Of a DNA stretch of 64,000 nucleotides, positions 11,680 through 20,452 are shown one piece after another (the stretch's first letter is position 1; every line of letters starts with the position of its first letter). Both the position numbers and the translations under genes were made by a program. The stretch comes from Segatella hominis (GTDB lineage: Bacteria; Bacteroidota; Bacteroidia; Bacteroidales; Bacteroidaceae). A model generated the notes under the pieces. It was not told the origin of the DNA. It did no database searches and was given only the letters and a program-made list of their open reading frames with translations. The DNA is taken from positions 1,487,501 to 1,551,500 of the forward strand of contig NZ_CP137559.1 of NCBI RefSeq assembly GCF_019249725.2, written 5' to 3'.

Positions 11680-12954
11680 ATGAATTATCAAGAAACCATA
11701 GAATATCTGTTCAACAGCACTCCTGTTTTTGAAAAGGTAGGTGCCAAGGCTTACAAGCCAGGTTTGCAAACCACCGAAACGCTTGACAAGCATTTCGGAC
11801 ATCCTCATCGCCAGTTCAAAAGCATTCATGTCGCAGGTACCAACGGCAAAGGTTCCTGCTCTCATACCCTTGCTGCCATTCTTCAATCAGAAGGATACAA
11901 AGTTGGACTCTTTACATCTCCACATCTGGTAGATTTTCGTGAACGTATCCGAGTAAACGGAGAATGCATCAGCGAACAATACATTATCGATTTCGTAGAA
12001 AAAGAACGCAGATTCTTCGAACCTCTACATCCATCATTCTTTGAATTGACCACCGCTCTGGCATTCAAGTACTTTGCCGAACAAAAGGTTGATATCGCCA
12101 TTATCGAAGTAGGACTCGGTGGTCGCTTGGACTGCACCAACATTATCACCCCTATCCTATCTATCATCACTAATATCAGTAAGGATCATACCCAGTTCTT
12201 AGGCAACACTTTGGCTGACATCGCAGGCGAAAAAGCAGGCATCATCAAGCCAGGAGTACCAGTCATTATCGGAGAAGATCTGCCAGAAACACGTCCTGTT
12301 TTCCAGCAAAAGGCACAGAAAGAAAACTCTCCTATCATTTTCGCCCAAGATGAAAACCAGCAGGAAATCCAGAAAGCAGAACATATTAATGGAAAAATGG
12401 AATACACTACCCGTACATGGGGTAAGTTGACAGGAGAACTCTGCGGCGATTATCAGGCCAAGAATATGAACACCATCCTTAATGCCGTCAAGTATCTTAC
12501 ACTTGCCAAGAACAAAGGAACATCCATCAAATATGGAATTTCCCATGTAACAGAACTGACAGGATTGATGGGTAGATGGCAGAAGATACAAGACAAGCCT
12601 TTGGTAATCTGCGATACAGGTCATAATGTAGGCGGATGGCAATATCTGGCTCCTCAGATCAAGGCACAAGCATGCAGACAGCTTCGCATCGTTTTTGGCA
12701 TGGTAGATGACAAAGATGTCACAACTGTGATGAAAATGCTTCCAAAGAACGCAATTTACTATTGGACACAAGCAACTACAAAAAGAGCCATAAAAGTGGA
12801 AAAAATCGCGGAATTAGGCACTTCGTTAGGACTCAACGGAAACGTGTATTCTTCTGTTAATAAAGCATTTAAAGCAGCACAGGCAGACGCTGCTGAAGAT
12901 GATTTTATCTTCGTTGGAGGGTCAAGTTACATTGTAGCCGATTTCCTTTCATAA
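11680..12954 (+). CDS. folC: folylpolyglutamate synthase / dihydrofolate synthase
   Basis: A 424-residue Mur-ligase-type enzyme that adds glutamate to dihydropteroate and to folates using ATP. It shows the P-loop HVAGTNGKGS (about 50-59), the family segment IIEVGLGGRLDCTNII, ITNISKDHTQFLG, and the C-terminal DTGHN. I start at MNYQETIEYLF. The frame is open upstream, but that part lies in the dnaJ terminator. No clear -7 box is seen. Confidence 0.92.
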   Translation: MNYQETIEYLFNSTPVFEKVGAKAYKPGLQTTETLDKHFGHPHRQFKSIHVAGTNGKGSCSHTLAAILQSEGYKVGLFTSPHLVDFRERIRVNGECISEQYIIDFVEKERRFFEPLHPSFFELTTALAFKYFAEQKVDIAIIEVGLGGRLDCTNIITPILSIITNISKDHTQFLGNTLADIAGEKAGIIKPGVPVIIGEDLPETRPVFQQKAQKENSPIIFAQDENQQEIQKAEHINGKMEYTTRTWGKLTGELCGDYQAKNMNTILNAVKYLTLAKNKGTSIKYGISHVTELTGLMGRWQKIQDKPLVICDTGHNVGGWQYLAPQIKAQACRQLRIVFGMVDDKDVTTVMKMLPKNAIYYWTQATTKRAIKVEKIAELGTSLGLNGNVYSSVNKAFKAAQADAAEDDFIFVGGSSYIVADFLS

Positions 12955-12994
12955 GTTATTTTTTGTTTTTTTAAATCAATAAATTGCTAAAATA

Positions 12995-13026
12995 TTTGTA
13001 ATAATCATTTTTTTTTAGTTACTTTG
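12995..13026 (+). promoter_or_regulatory. galM promoter within an inverted repeat
   Basis: TTTG (12995-12998), 20 bases, TTACTTTG (13019-13026). The -7 box lies in the left arm of a perfect 15-bp inverted repeat (13011-13025 and 13050-13064, outer sequence TTTTTTAGTTACTTT). The right arm is in the 5' leader. Confidence 0.65.
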
Positions 13027-13074
13027 CAGTAGATAATAACTTAAACGATAAAGTAACTAAAAAATTAGGATATT

Positions 13075-14160
13075 ATGAGCGAAAAAGTAGAAAACCTCTG
13101 TGGTCTGAAAAGAGAAGATTTTCAGACCACTGTAAATGGAAAGCAGACCGACCTCTTCATCTTGAAGAATAGTCAGGGCAATGAAGTTGCAGTAACAAAC
13201 TACGGCGGTGCAATTGTGGCTATCATGATGCCAGACAAAGATGGCAATTATGCTAACCTCATCCAGGGTCATGACAACATCCAGGATGTTATCAATTCAC
13301 CAGAGCCTTTCCTAAGCGTACTCATCGGTCGCTATGGAAACCGTATTTGTGACGGTAAGTTCACATTACACGGCAAAGAATACCAGTTGGCTTGCAACGA
13401 TGGCAAGAATCACTTGCATGGCGGTCCTACCGGTTTCCACGCACACGTTTGGGATGCAACCCGCATGAGCGAGAATGCTGTCGTATTAAAATATACCAGC
13501 CCTTACGGAGAAGAAGGTTTTACAGGAGAAATGGACGTTTGGGTGGCTTACACCTTGACTGACGATAACGAGTTGGTTATCAAGTATCAGGCTACAACCA
13601 ACAAGTTGACTATCGTGAACCTGACAAACCACGGTTTCTTCTCAATCCAAGGTATCGGCAACCCTACACCAACCATTGACAATATCATTTGTGAGGTGAA
13701 TGCTGATTTCTATTTGCCTATCGATGAGACTTCTATTCCTACAGGTGAGATCTTGAAGGTGGAAGGCACTCCATTTGATTTCCGCAAACCGAAACCGATT
13801 GGTCAGGATATCAATGCAGACAATGAGCAAATCAAGAATGGTTCAGGATATGACCACAACTACGTACTCAACAAGAAGGAAGAAGGCGAGTTGAGTTTTG
13901 CTGCAAGAATCAAGGATCCTGTTAGCTGTCGTACAATGGAAGTTTATACTACCGAACCAGGTTTGCAGATGTATACAGGCAACTTCCTGGAGGGTATCAA
14001 GGGTCAGCATGGTGCAACATTCCCACGCAGAAGTGCAGTCTGCTTTGAGGCTCAACACTTCCCAGACTCACCAAACCGCTCATATTTCCCAAGTGTACGC
14101 TTGAAACCAGGCGAAACATACACACAGAAAACTATCTATAAGTTTGGTGTTGACAAATAA
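13075..14160 (+). CDS. galM: aldose 1-epimerase (galactose mutarotase)
   Basis: A 361-residue cytoplasmic mutarotase that interconverts alpha and beta anomers of galactose or glucose before GalK acts. It has the family motifs GRYGNRI, HLHGGPTGFH with a catalytic-type His, NLTNHGFFSI, and the C-terminal TEPGLQMYTGNF with the catalytic Glu. No signal peptide is present, unlike the paralogue at 17228. It leads the unit galM, sugar transporter, galK. The inverted repeat around its promoter suggests regulated expression. Confidence 0.92.
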   Translation: MSEKVENLCGLKREDFQTTVNGKQTDLFILKNSQGNEVAVTNYGGAIVAIMMPDKDGNYANLIQGHDNIQDVINSPEPFLSVLIGRYGNRICDGKFTLHGKEYQLACNDGKNHLHGGPTGFHAHVWDATRMSENAVVLKYTSPYGEEGFTGEMDVWVAYTLTDDNELVIKYQATTNKLTIVNLTNHGFFSIQGIGNPTPTIDNIICEVNADFYLPIDETSIPTGEILKVEGTPFDFRKPKPIGQDINADNEQIKNGSGYDHNYVLNKKEEGELSFAARIKDPVSCRTMEVYTTEPGLQMYTGNFLEGIKGQHGATFPRRSAVCFEAQHFPDSPNRSYFPSVRLKPGETYTQKTIYKFGVDK

Positions 14161-14231
14161 AAGAAACTTGTATGGTTCAGTCTTATCCTTAAGATAACCT
14201 TATTTATAAGATAGACCATACATTTAAACAT

Positions 14232-14264
14232 AGGAGTGGCAGTTTTTGAACTGCCACTCCTTTC
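14232..14264 (+). terminator. hairpin between galM and the sugar transporter
   Basis: Perfect 13-bp stem AGGAGTGGCAGTT/AACTGCCACTCCT with a 4-base loop, followed by TTCC. The weak T-tract suggests attenuation or mRNA processing rather than full termination. Confidence 0.6.
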
Positions 14265-14309
14265 CAAGTCTATAAACAAAACATTTAAATATCAACTATT
14301 AAAGAAAAA

Positions 14310-15635
14310 ATGGAAAACCAAAAACAAAATGGTAACATCATTGCCATTATCACGATGATGTTCCTCTATGCGATGATTTCATTCGTCACAAACTTAGCTG
14401 CTCCTATCGGAGTCATCTGGAAAAACGTATTTGCCGATAGCGGTAGCGCCAACATGATTGGTATGCTAGGTAATGCCATGAACTTCTTGGCTTACCTCTT
14501 CATGGGTATCCCTGCTGGTAAATTGTTGACTAAAATTGGTTACAAGAAAACAGCTCTTACTGGTATTGCTACTGGTTTTGTCGGCGTATTCATTCAGTTC
14601 CTCTCAGGTAAGTTTGGTGTCGATGTATCAGGCTTCTCTGTTTATCTCTTCGGTGCATTCATCTCAGGTTTTGCTGTATGTATTCTGAATACTGTAGTAA
14701 ACCCTATGTTGAATCTTCTCGGTGGCGGTGGTAACCGCGGTAACCAGTTGAACCTCATTGGGGGTACACTGAATTCTTTATCTGGTACTTTAACTCCAAT
14801 GCTCGTAGGTGCCCTTATCGGTACAGTAACAGCCAATACCCAGATGGTAGATGTCAACTTGGTACTTTACATCGCTCTCGCAGTATTTGCAGCTGCCTTT
14901 ATATGCTTGCTCTTCATCCCTATCAAGGATCCTGAGATGGGTAAGACAACTGACAAGACTGTATTCGAGCATTCACCATGGGCATTCCGCCATTTCAACC
15001 TCGGCGTTATCGCCATCTTCGTATATGTAGGTGTTGAGGTAGGTATCCCAGGAACTTTGAATTTCTACATTTCAGACACAACTGCCAATGGTGGTGGCTT
15101 CATCAACGGCGCAGCCTTGGCAAACGCAGCAGCTATCGGTGGTTTCGTAGCAGGAACATACTGGTTGCTCATGTTGGTGGGCCGTTTGTGCTCCAGCTTC
15201 ATTGCCAACAAGGTTTCAAGCCGTTCTATGATGATTGTCGCTAATGGTGCAGGTATGCTGTTCATTCTTTTGGCAGTACTTCTTGGCAAATCAACAACTG
15301 TAGATATGCCTGTATTTACAGGTTCTTCATTCCAGTTGGTAACAGTTCCTATCTCAGCCATGTTCTTGGTACTCTGCGGTCTTTGCACCTCTATCATGTG
15401 GCCAAGTATCTTCAACCTTGCTACAGAGGGTCTTGGCAAATATACAGCCCAGGCTTCAGGCATCTTCATGATGATGGTAGTAGGTGGTGGTTTGATGCCA
15501 TTGGTACAGAACTTCATCGCCGATAATGCAGGTTACATGTTGAGCTACATCGTACCTCTCATTTCTATGGGTTACATGTTCTTCTATGCAATCGCTGGTT
15601 GCAAGAACATCAACAAGGACATTCCTGTAGAATAA
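14310..15635 (+). CDS. MFS sugar transporter, GluP/FucP family
   Basis: A 441-residue integral membrane protein with about 12 hydrophobic segments, of the fucose/glucose-galactose:H+ symporter type. It shows the N-terminal run IIAIITMMFLYAMISFVTNL, the loop-2 segment FMGIPAGKLLTKIGYKKTA, the central charged loop (PIKDPEMGKTTDKTV), and SSRSMM in the second half. Its position between galM and galK points to galactose or glucose uptake across the inner membrane. It could be named gluP, but the substrate is inferred from context. Confidence 0.85.
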   Translation: MENQKQNGNIIAIITMMFLYAMISFVTNLAAPIGVIWKNVFADSGSANMIGMLGNAMNFLAYLFMGIPAGKLLTKIGYKKTALTGIATGFVGVFIQFLSGKFGVDVSGFSVYLFGAFISGFAVCILNTVVNPMLNLLGGGGNRGNQLNLIGGTLNSLSGTLTPMLVGALIGTVTANTQMVDVNLVLYIALAVFAAAFICLLFIPIKDPEMGKTTDKTVFEHSPWAFRHFNLGVIAIFVYVGVEVGIPGTLNFYISDTTANGGGFINGAALANAAAIGGFVAGTYWLLMLVGRLCSSFIANKVSSRSMMIVANGAGMLFILLAVLLGKSTTVDMPVFTGSSFQLVTVPISAMFLVLCGLCTSIMWPSIFNLATEGLGKYTAQASGIFMMMVVGGGLMPLVQNFIADNAGYMLSYIVPLISMGYMFFYAIAGCKNINKDIPVE

Positions 15636-15660
15636 TCTTAGGAATACCCTCTATAATGGT

Positions 15661-15697
15661 TGGCTTTCCATGAGTACAACTCACGGAAAGCCATTTA
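15661..15697 (+). terminator. hairpin between the sugar transporter and galK
   Basis: TGGCTTTCC/GGAAAGCCA plus TGAG/CTCA with one mismatch, followed by TTTAC. Probably attenuating. Confidence 0.6.
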
Positions 15698-15754
15698 CTA
15701 AATAAAGCAAATCTTTTAAATATTAACAATTTAACAATCTAAACTATAAGAATT

Positions 15755-16915
15755 ATGGATATCGAAAAAGTAAGAAGCCGCTTCATCAAGCACTTTGATG
15801 GTAAAACAGGTAATATTTATATGTCTCCAGGCCGCATCAACCTTATCGGTGAACACACCGACTACAATGGTGGATTCGTATTTCCAGGTGCAGTAGATAA
15901 GGGTATCATGGCAGAGATTCGTCCTAACGGTACAGATACAGTAATGCTCTACTCTATCGACTTGAAAGACCGTGTAGAATTCAAGGTGAATGATCCTGAG
16001 GGTCCTCGTACTTCTTGGGCACGCTACATCTATGGTATCTGTCAGGAAATGATGTCATTGGGTGTTGAGGTGAAAGGTTTCAATGCTGCATTCTATGGTG
16101 ACGTGCCTCTCGGTGCAGGTATGTCTTCTTCTGCTGCTCTTGAGAGCTGCTTCGCATTTGCTTTGAACGATCTCTTCGGTGACAACAAGGTTTCTAAGTG
16201 GGATCTCGTATTGGCCGGTCAGGCTACTGAGCACAAGTATATCGGCGTAAACTGCGGTATCATGGACCAGTTTGCTTCTGTATTCGGCAAGGAAGGTAAA
16301 TTGATGCGCCTCGATTGCAACAGCCGCGAGTTTGAGTACTTCCCATTCAACCCTCAGGGCTATAAGCTCTGCTTGGTAAACTCTAAGGTTAAGCATGAGT
16401 TGGCAGGTTCTCCATACAACGACCGTCGTAACTCTTGCGAGAATGTGGTTAAGCACATCGCTGCTAAGCATCCAGAGGCTAAGTTCGAAACCCTCCGTGA
16501 TTGTACATGGGAGCAGTTGGAAGAGGTTCGTGCAGAAGTTGGCGAAGAGGATTACAGCCGCGCTCACTTCGTATTGGGCGAGAAAGACCGCGTATTGGCA
16601 GTCTGCGATGCGCTCGAAAAGGGTGACTACGAGACTGTAGGTCAGAAAATGTATGAAACTCACTATGGTTTGAGCAAGGAATATGAAGTAAGTTGCGAGG
16701 AGCTCGACTTCTTGAACGACGTAGCTAAGGAGAATGGTGTTACAGGTAGCCGTATCATGGGTGGCGGCTTCGGTGGTTGCACCATCAACTTGGTAAAGGA
16801 CGACATCTATGACAAGTTCGTAGAGGATGTTACTGCTAAGTTCACAGCCAAGTATGGTCATGCTCCTGAGATTTACCCTGTAGTTATCTCTGAGGGTTCT
16901 CACAAGGTTTGCTAA
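15755..16915 (+). CDS. galK: galactokinase
   Basis: A 386-residue GHMP kinase that phosphorylates alpha-D-galactose to galactose-1-phosphate with ATP. It has the galactokinase signature GRINLIGEHTDYNGG (about 27-41), the ATP-binding motif PLGAGMSSSAALE, the catalytic-Asp region NCGIMDQFASVFG, and the C-terminal motif GGGFGGCTINL. With galM and the transporter upstream it forms the galactose entry route. galT and galE are not in this window. Confidence 0.95.
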   Translation: MDIEKVRSRFIKHFDGKTGNIYMSPGRINLIGEHTDYNGGFVFPGAVDKGIMAEIRPNGTDTVMLYSIDLKDRVEFKVNDPEGPRTSWARYIYGICQEMMSLGVEVKGFNAAFYGDVPLGAGMSSSAALESCFAFALNDLFGDNKVSKWDLVLAGQATEHKYIGVNCGIMDQFASVFGKEGKLMRLDCNSREFEYFPFNPQGYKLCLVNSKVKHELAGSPYNDRRNSCENVVKHIAAKHPEAKFETLRDCTWEQLEEVRAEVGEEDYSRAHFVLGEKDRVLAVCDALEKGDYETVGQKMYETHYGLSKEYEVSCEELDFLNDVAKENGVTGSRIMGGGFGGCTINLVKDDIYDKFVEDVTAKFTAKYGHAPEIYPVVISEGSHKVC

Positions 16916-16994
16916 TATACATTATAATATATTATATAACTAATACACATGATATGCTATATCAAGTATAATTATATAATGTATCAGAAAAAAC

Positions 16995-17040
16995 AAGTCC
17001 ACGAAAACTAATAAAAGGTTAGTTTTTCGTGGACTTTTCT
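16995..17040 (+). terminator. terminator after galK
   Basis: AAGTCCACGAAAACTAA pairs with TTAGTTTTTCGTGGACTT (one bulge), followed by TTCTT. It marks the end of the galactose unit. The rest of 16916-17227 holds only the next promoter. Confidence 0.85.
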
Positions 17041-17154
17041 TATTTCCATCATGTCACATACAAACAGACTATTTTAAGCTATTTCATCCCTGTTTTCGTC
17101 CACAATAATACAAATAGTGTTAAAAACACACTTTAGAACAAAAATAATAAGGAA

Positions 17155-17190
17155 AAAGTATTGTACTTTCGAGATAAAGTATTAATTTTA
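17155..17190 (+). promoter_or_regulatory. promoter with palindrome for the lipoprotein mutarotase
   Basis: A -7-like TAATTTTA (17183-17190) has TTG (17161-17163) 19 bases upstream. The TTG is the exact centre of AAAGTATTGTACTTT (17155-17169), and a further AAAGTA lies at 17176-17181 between the two promoter elements. This placement is what one expects of a repressor operator. Confidence 0.5.
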
Positions 17191-17227
17191 CACCCAAATA
17201 ATAAAGTTTCTAATAATCAACCTAAAA

Positions 17228-18403
17228 ATGAAAGATATCAAAAATCTAATTTTGGGAGCTGGCTTAGTAACAGTCATGCTTTCTGCATGTGAGAATTCAA
17301 ACCTCACACAGTCTGGTTTAAATCCGGCTGATTTCGACTCAACTGTCCTCGGCAAGAAAACGGAGTTGATTACCCTCAAGAACAATCAGGGTATGGAAGT
17401 TTGTCTTACCAATTATGGTGGACGCGTAGTTTCCATTTCTGTGCCAAACAAGGATGGTAAGCCAACAGACGTTGTATTGGGTTATGACAATATTCACCAG
17501 TATGCCGACACCCTCAACTCACCATCAGACTATGGTTCTTCTGTAGGTCGTTATGCCAACCGCATCAAGGACTCCAAATTACAGTTGAATGGCCAGACCT
17601 ATCAGTTGAAGGCAAACGACAATGGCAACTGTCTGCATGGTGGCGGTGCCACAGGCTGGTTGAACCAGGTTTACGACGTAACAGCCAAAAACGATTCATC
17701 CGTTACATTCACTATCCATGCTAAGGATGGCGAGAATGGTTTCCCTGGTAATGTAACAGCAACAGCCACCTATACTGTCAAGAGCGACAACACCCTTGAT
17801 ATCGTATTTGGAGCAACAACAGATAAGGAGACTGTCATCAATATGACCAACCATTCCTACTTCAATCTCAACGGCGATCCTTCCAAGGAAGGTTTCGACC
17901 AGATTATGTATGTGAATGCCGACAAGTTCACTCCTTCAGACAAACTCTATATTCCTACAGGAGAAATCAAGGATGTGACAGGTACTCCTATGGACTTCCG
18001 CACTCCTACAGAAATTGGCAAGAAGGTGGATTACAACTTTGAGCAGATTAAGAATGCTACAGGTTATGACCACAACTGGTGCCTGAACACATACAAGAAT
18101 GGCAAGGGCGATGACAAGACTGTTTGCGCCAGCCTCTACTCTCCTAAGAGTGGAATCCTGCTTGAAGTATTCACCAATGAACCAGGTATTCAAGTCTATA
18201 CCGGTAACTTCCAGGGCACAGGCATCTCTTGCAAGCATGGCATCAAGTATCCTAAGCATGTAAGTGTATGCTTCGAGAGCCAGAAATATCCAGACTCTCC
18301 TACCAAGATTTCACAGGGAGTGAAGGATTGGACTGACGCAACCTTAAAACCAGGCGAGAAATACTACTCTCACCTTGCTTATAAATTTAGCGTAAAGAAA
18401 TAA
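17228..18403 (+). CDS. lipoprotein aldose 1-epimerase
   Basis: A 391-residue mutarotase with a lipoprotein signal: hydrophobic residues 5-20 and a lipobox LSAC with Cys21. It is therefore anchored in an envelope membrane, unlike galM at 13075. Family motifs are SVGRYANRI, CLHGGGATGW, NMTNHSYFNL and TNEPGIQVYTGNF. It leads directly into the SSS symporter, so it probably equilibrates sugar anomers in the periplasm before uptake. Context with the araR and ara genes suggests arabinose as one substrate; galactose is equally possible. Confidence 0.88.
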   Translation: MKDIKNLILGAGLVTVMLSACENSNLTQSGLNPADFDSTVLGKKTELITLKNNQGMEVCLTNYGGRVVSISVPNKDGKPTDVVLGYDNIHQYADTLNSPSDYGSSVGRYANRIKDSKLQLNGQTYQLKANDNGNCLHGGGATGWLNQVYDVTAKNDSSVTFTIHAKDGENGFPGNVTATATYTVKSDNTLDIVFGATTDKETVINMTNHSYFNLNGDPSKEGFDQIMYVNADKFTPSDKLYIPTGEIKDVTGTPMDFRTPTEIGKKVDYNFEQIKNATGYDHNWCLNTYKNGKGDDKTVCASLYSPKSGILLEVFTNEPGIQVYTGNFQGTGISCKHGIKYPKHVSVCFESQKYPDSPTKISQGVKDWTDATLKPGEKYYSHLAYKFSVKK

Positions 18404-18418
18404 GACTCCTCTTATCAA

Positions 18419-18449
18419 AGCCTTTTCCTTATTCATTTAAGGAAAGGCT
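18419..18449 (+). terminator. hairpin between the mutarotase and symporter genes
   Basis: AGCCTTTTCCTTA pairs with TAAGGAAAGGCT with one bulged T. No T-tract follows, so it is probably a processing or attenuation hairpin. Confidence 0.5.
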
Positions 18450-18535
18450 CTGAAAACTCAACAAAGAGAAGAAAACTCTATAAAGGGGAAAGATAAAACT
18501 ATTAATAATAAACACAACAATCTTATAGTAAAATT

Positions 18536-20260
18536 ATGAATTGGAATTCAACAGAATTCGTATGGCTGGATTGGACAGTACTCGCCATTGGTGTAGTTGG
18601 CGTTATTTGGGCAGTATGGCATGCGATTGTGAAAGACAGAAAGGCTCAGAAGGGCGAAGACTCTTCTGCTTACCTCTTCGGTAAGGGCGAGCCATGGTAT
18701 GTTATCGGTATGGCTATCTTCGCAGCCAACATCGGTTCAGAGCACCTCGTGGGTCTTGCTGGTACAGGTGCCAAGAGTGGTGTCGGAATGGCTCACTGGG
18801 AGATGCAGGGTTGGATGATCCTCATCCTCGGTTGGTTGTTCGTACCTTTCTATCAGTTGCTCATCAACAAGATGGGTAAGATCATCACCATGCCTGACTT
18901 CCTGAAGTTCCGCTATACTCAGCGTACAGGTTCATGGCTCTCTATCATCACACTCGTTGCTTACATTCTCACCAAAGTGAGCGTTACCGCACTTACAGGT
19001 GGTATCTTCTTCGAGTATCTCTGGGGCTTGAATTTCTGGGTAGGTGCTATCGGTTTGATCATCCTCACCACCATCTTCACCGTATTCGGCGGAATGAAGG
19101 GTGTAATGACTCTGTCAACCATCCAGACTCCTATCCTCGTCATCGGTTCATTCCTCGTGCTCTTCCTCGGTCTCTCTACCCTCGGCGGTGGAAGCGTCTC
19201 TGCAGGTTGGGCAGATATGATGGACTACTGCGGCAAGTTGAACAACGGCTACGGAACAACCCACATGTTCCACTGGGAGGCAGGTGACTCAATGTATCAG
19301 GAGTATCCAGGTTTCGTAGTATTCATTGGTGCAACCATCATTGGTTTCTGGTACTGGTGTACTGACCAGCATATCGTTCAGCGTGTACTCGGTCAGGTTC
19401 CTGGCGAAAGCAACGTAGAGGTAATGAAGCGTGCCCGCCGCGGTACTATCGCAGCCGGTTTCTTCAAGGTTCTCCCTTGCTTCATGTTCCTCATTCCAGG
19501 TATGATTGCAGCTGCCTTGGCTCAGAAGGGCGCAATCCAGATGAACGAGACTGATGCAGCCTTCGCCATCATGGTAAAGACCGTGCTTCCTGCAGGTATC
19601 AAGGGAATCGTAACCATCGGTTTCATCTGCGCACTCGTTGCTTCATTGGCAGCATTCTTCAACAGCTGTGCTACCCTCTTCACCGAGGACTTCTACAAGC
19701 CATTGAAGAAGGGAATGTCTGAGGCTCACTACGTACTCGTTGGCCGTATCGCTACCGTAGTAGTTGTAATTCTCGGTTTTGCCTGGTTGCCAATCATGAT
19801 GAAGATGGATACATTGTACAATTATCTCCAGGGTATCCAGTCACTCCTGGCTCCAGCTATGGTAGCCGTATTTGCGATGGGTATTTTCTTCAAGAAGATT
19901 ACTCCAAAGGCAGGCGAATACACCATGATTACCGGTTTCCTCATCGGTATGCTCCGCCTCGTTACCAACGTCATTACCGATACTGGTAAGGCAACAATGG
20001 ATGGTGCGTTCTGGGATTATACCGCATGGTTCTGGCAGACCAACTGGCTCGTATTCGAGTGCTGGCTGCTCGTCTTCCTTATCATCTTCATGGTAGTCGT
20101 GAGCTGCTTCACTCCAGCCCCAAGCAAGGAGCAGGTAGAGGCAATCACCTTCACATCCGACTTCAAGAAGTCTATCCGTGAGAGCTGGGGTGCGTTCGAT
20201 ATCATTGGTACAATCGTAGTAATCGGCCTCTGCGCTGCATTCTACGCATATTTCTGGTAA
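18536..20260 (+). CDS. SSS-family sodium:sugar symporter
   Basis: A 574-residue membrane protein with about 14 hydrophobic segments, of the SGLT branch of the sodium:solute symporter family. Diagnostic segments are AANIGSEHLVGLAGTGAKSG near residue 62, QRTGSWLSIITLVAYI, GGMKGVM, and WYWCTDQHIVQRVLG, which is characteristic of SGLT-type transporters. It takes up a monosaccharide with sodium across the inner membrane. Its place between an exported mutarotase and the arabinose regulator suggests arabinose, possibly galactose. Confidence 0.88.
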   Translation: MNWNSTEFVWLDWTVLAIGVVGVIWAVWHAIVKDRKAQKGEDSSAYLFGKGEPWYVIGMAIFAANIGSEHLVGLAGTGAKSGVGMAHWEMQGWMILILGWLFVPFYQLLINKMGKIITMPDFLKFRYTQRTGSWLSIITLVAYILTKVSVTALTGGIFFEYLWGLNFWVGAIGLIILTTIFTVFGGMKGVMTLSTIQTPILVIGSFLVLFLGLSTLGGGSVSAGWADMMDYCGKLNNGYGTTHMFHWEAGDSMYQEYPGFVVFIGATIIGFWYWCTDQHIVQRVLGQVPGESNVEVMKRARRGTIAAGFFKVLPCFMFLIPGMIAAALAQKGAIQMNETDAAFAIMVKTVLPAGIKGIVTIGFICALVASLAAFFNSCATLFTEDFYKPLKKGMSEAHYVLVGRIATVVVVILGFAWLPIMMKMDTLYNYLQGIQSLLAPAMVAVFAMGIFFKKITPKAGEYTMITGFLIGMLRLVTNVITDTGKATMDGAFWDYTAWFWQTNWLVFECWLLVFLIIFMVVVSCFTPAPSKEQVEAITFTSDFKKSIRESWGAFDIIGTIVVIGLCAAFYAYFW

Positions 20261-20268
20261 AAAGCATT

Positions 20269-20291
20269 TTCGCCAGGCTGACTCTGGCGAA
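20269..20291 (+). terminator. hairpin after the symporter gene
   Basis: Perfect TTCGCCAG/CTGGCGAA stem with a 7-base loop, starting 9 bases after the stop codon and lacking a T-tract. Confidence 0.5.
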
Positions 20292-20307
20292 CAATACAAA
20301 TATCACA

Positions 20308-20351
20308 CAAGTCTGTCTCCTTATAGGCAAGTCCTGAAGGAGGCAGACTTG
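20308..20351 (+). terminator. second hairpin before araR
   Basis: A 15-bp stem, CAAGTCTGTCTCCTT with AAGGAGGCAGACTTG, with one G-U pair, in tandem with the hairpin at 20269. The pair may partly insulate the transport genes from araR onward. Confidence 0.55.
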
Positions 20352-20452
20352 AACTAAAAAGACAACCACTTTTTACTATTCTAAAAAAGACATTCAAAGA
20401 AATAAAGGCTGTAAAAAGCCAAACGATAATAATCATCAAAAATCAAAACATC

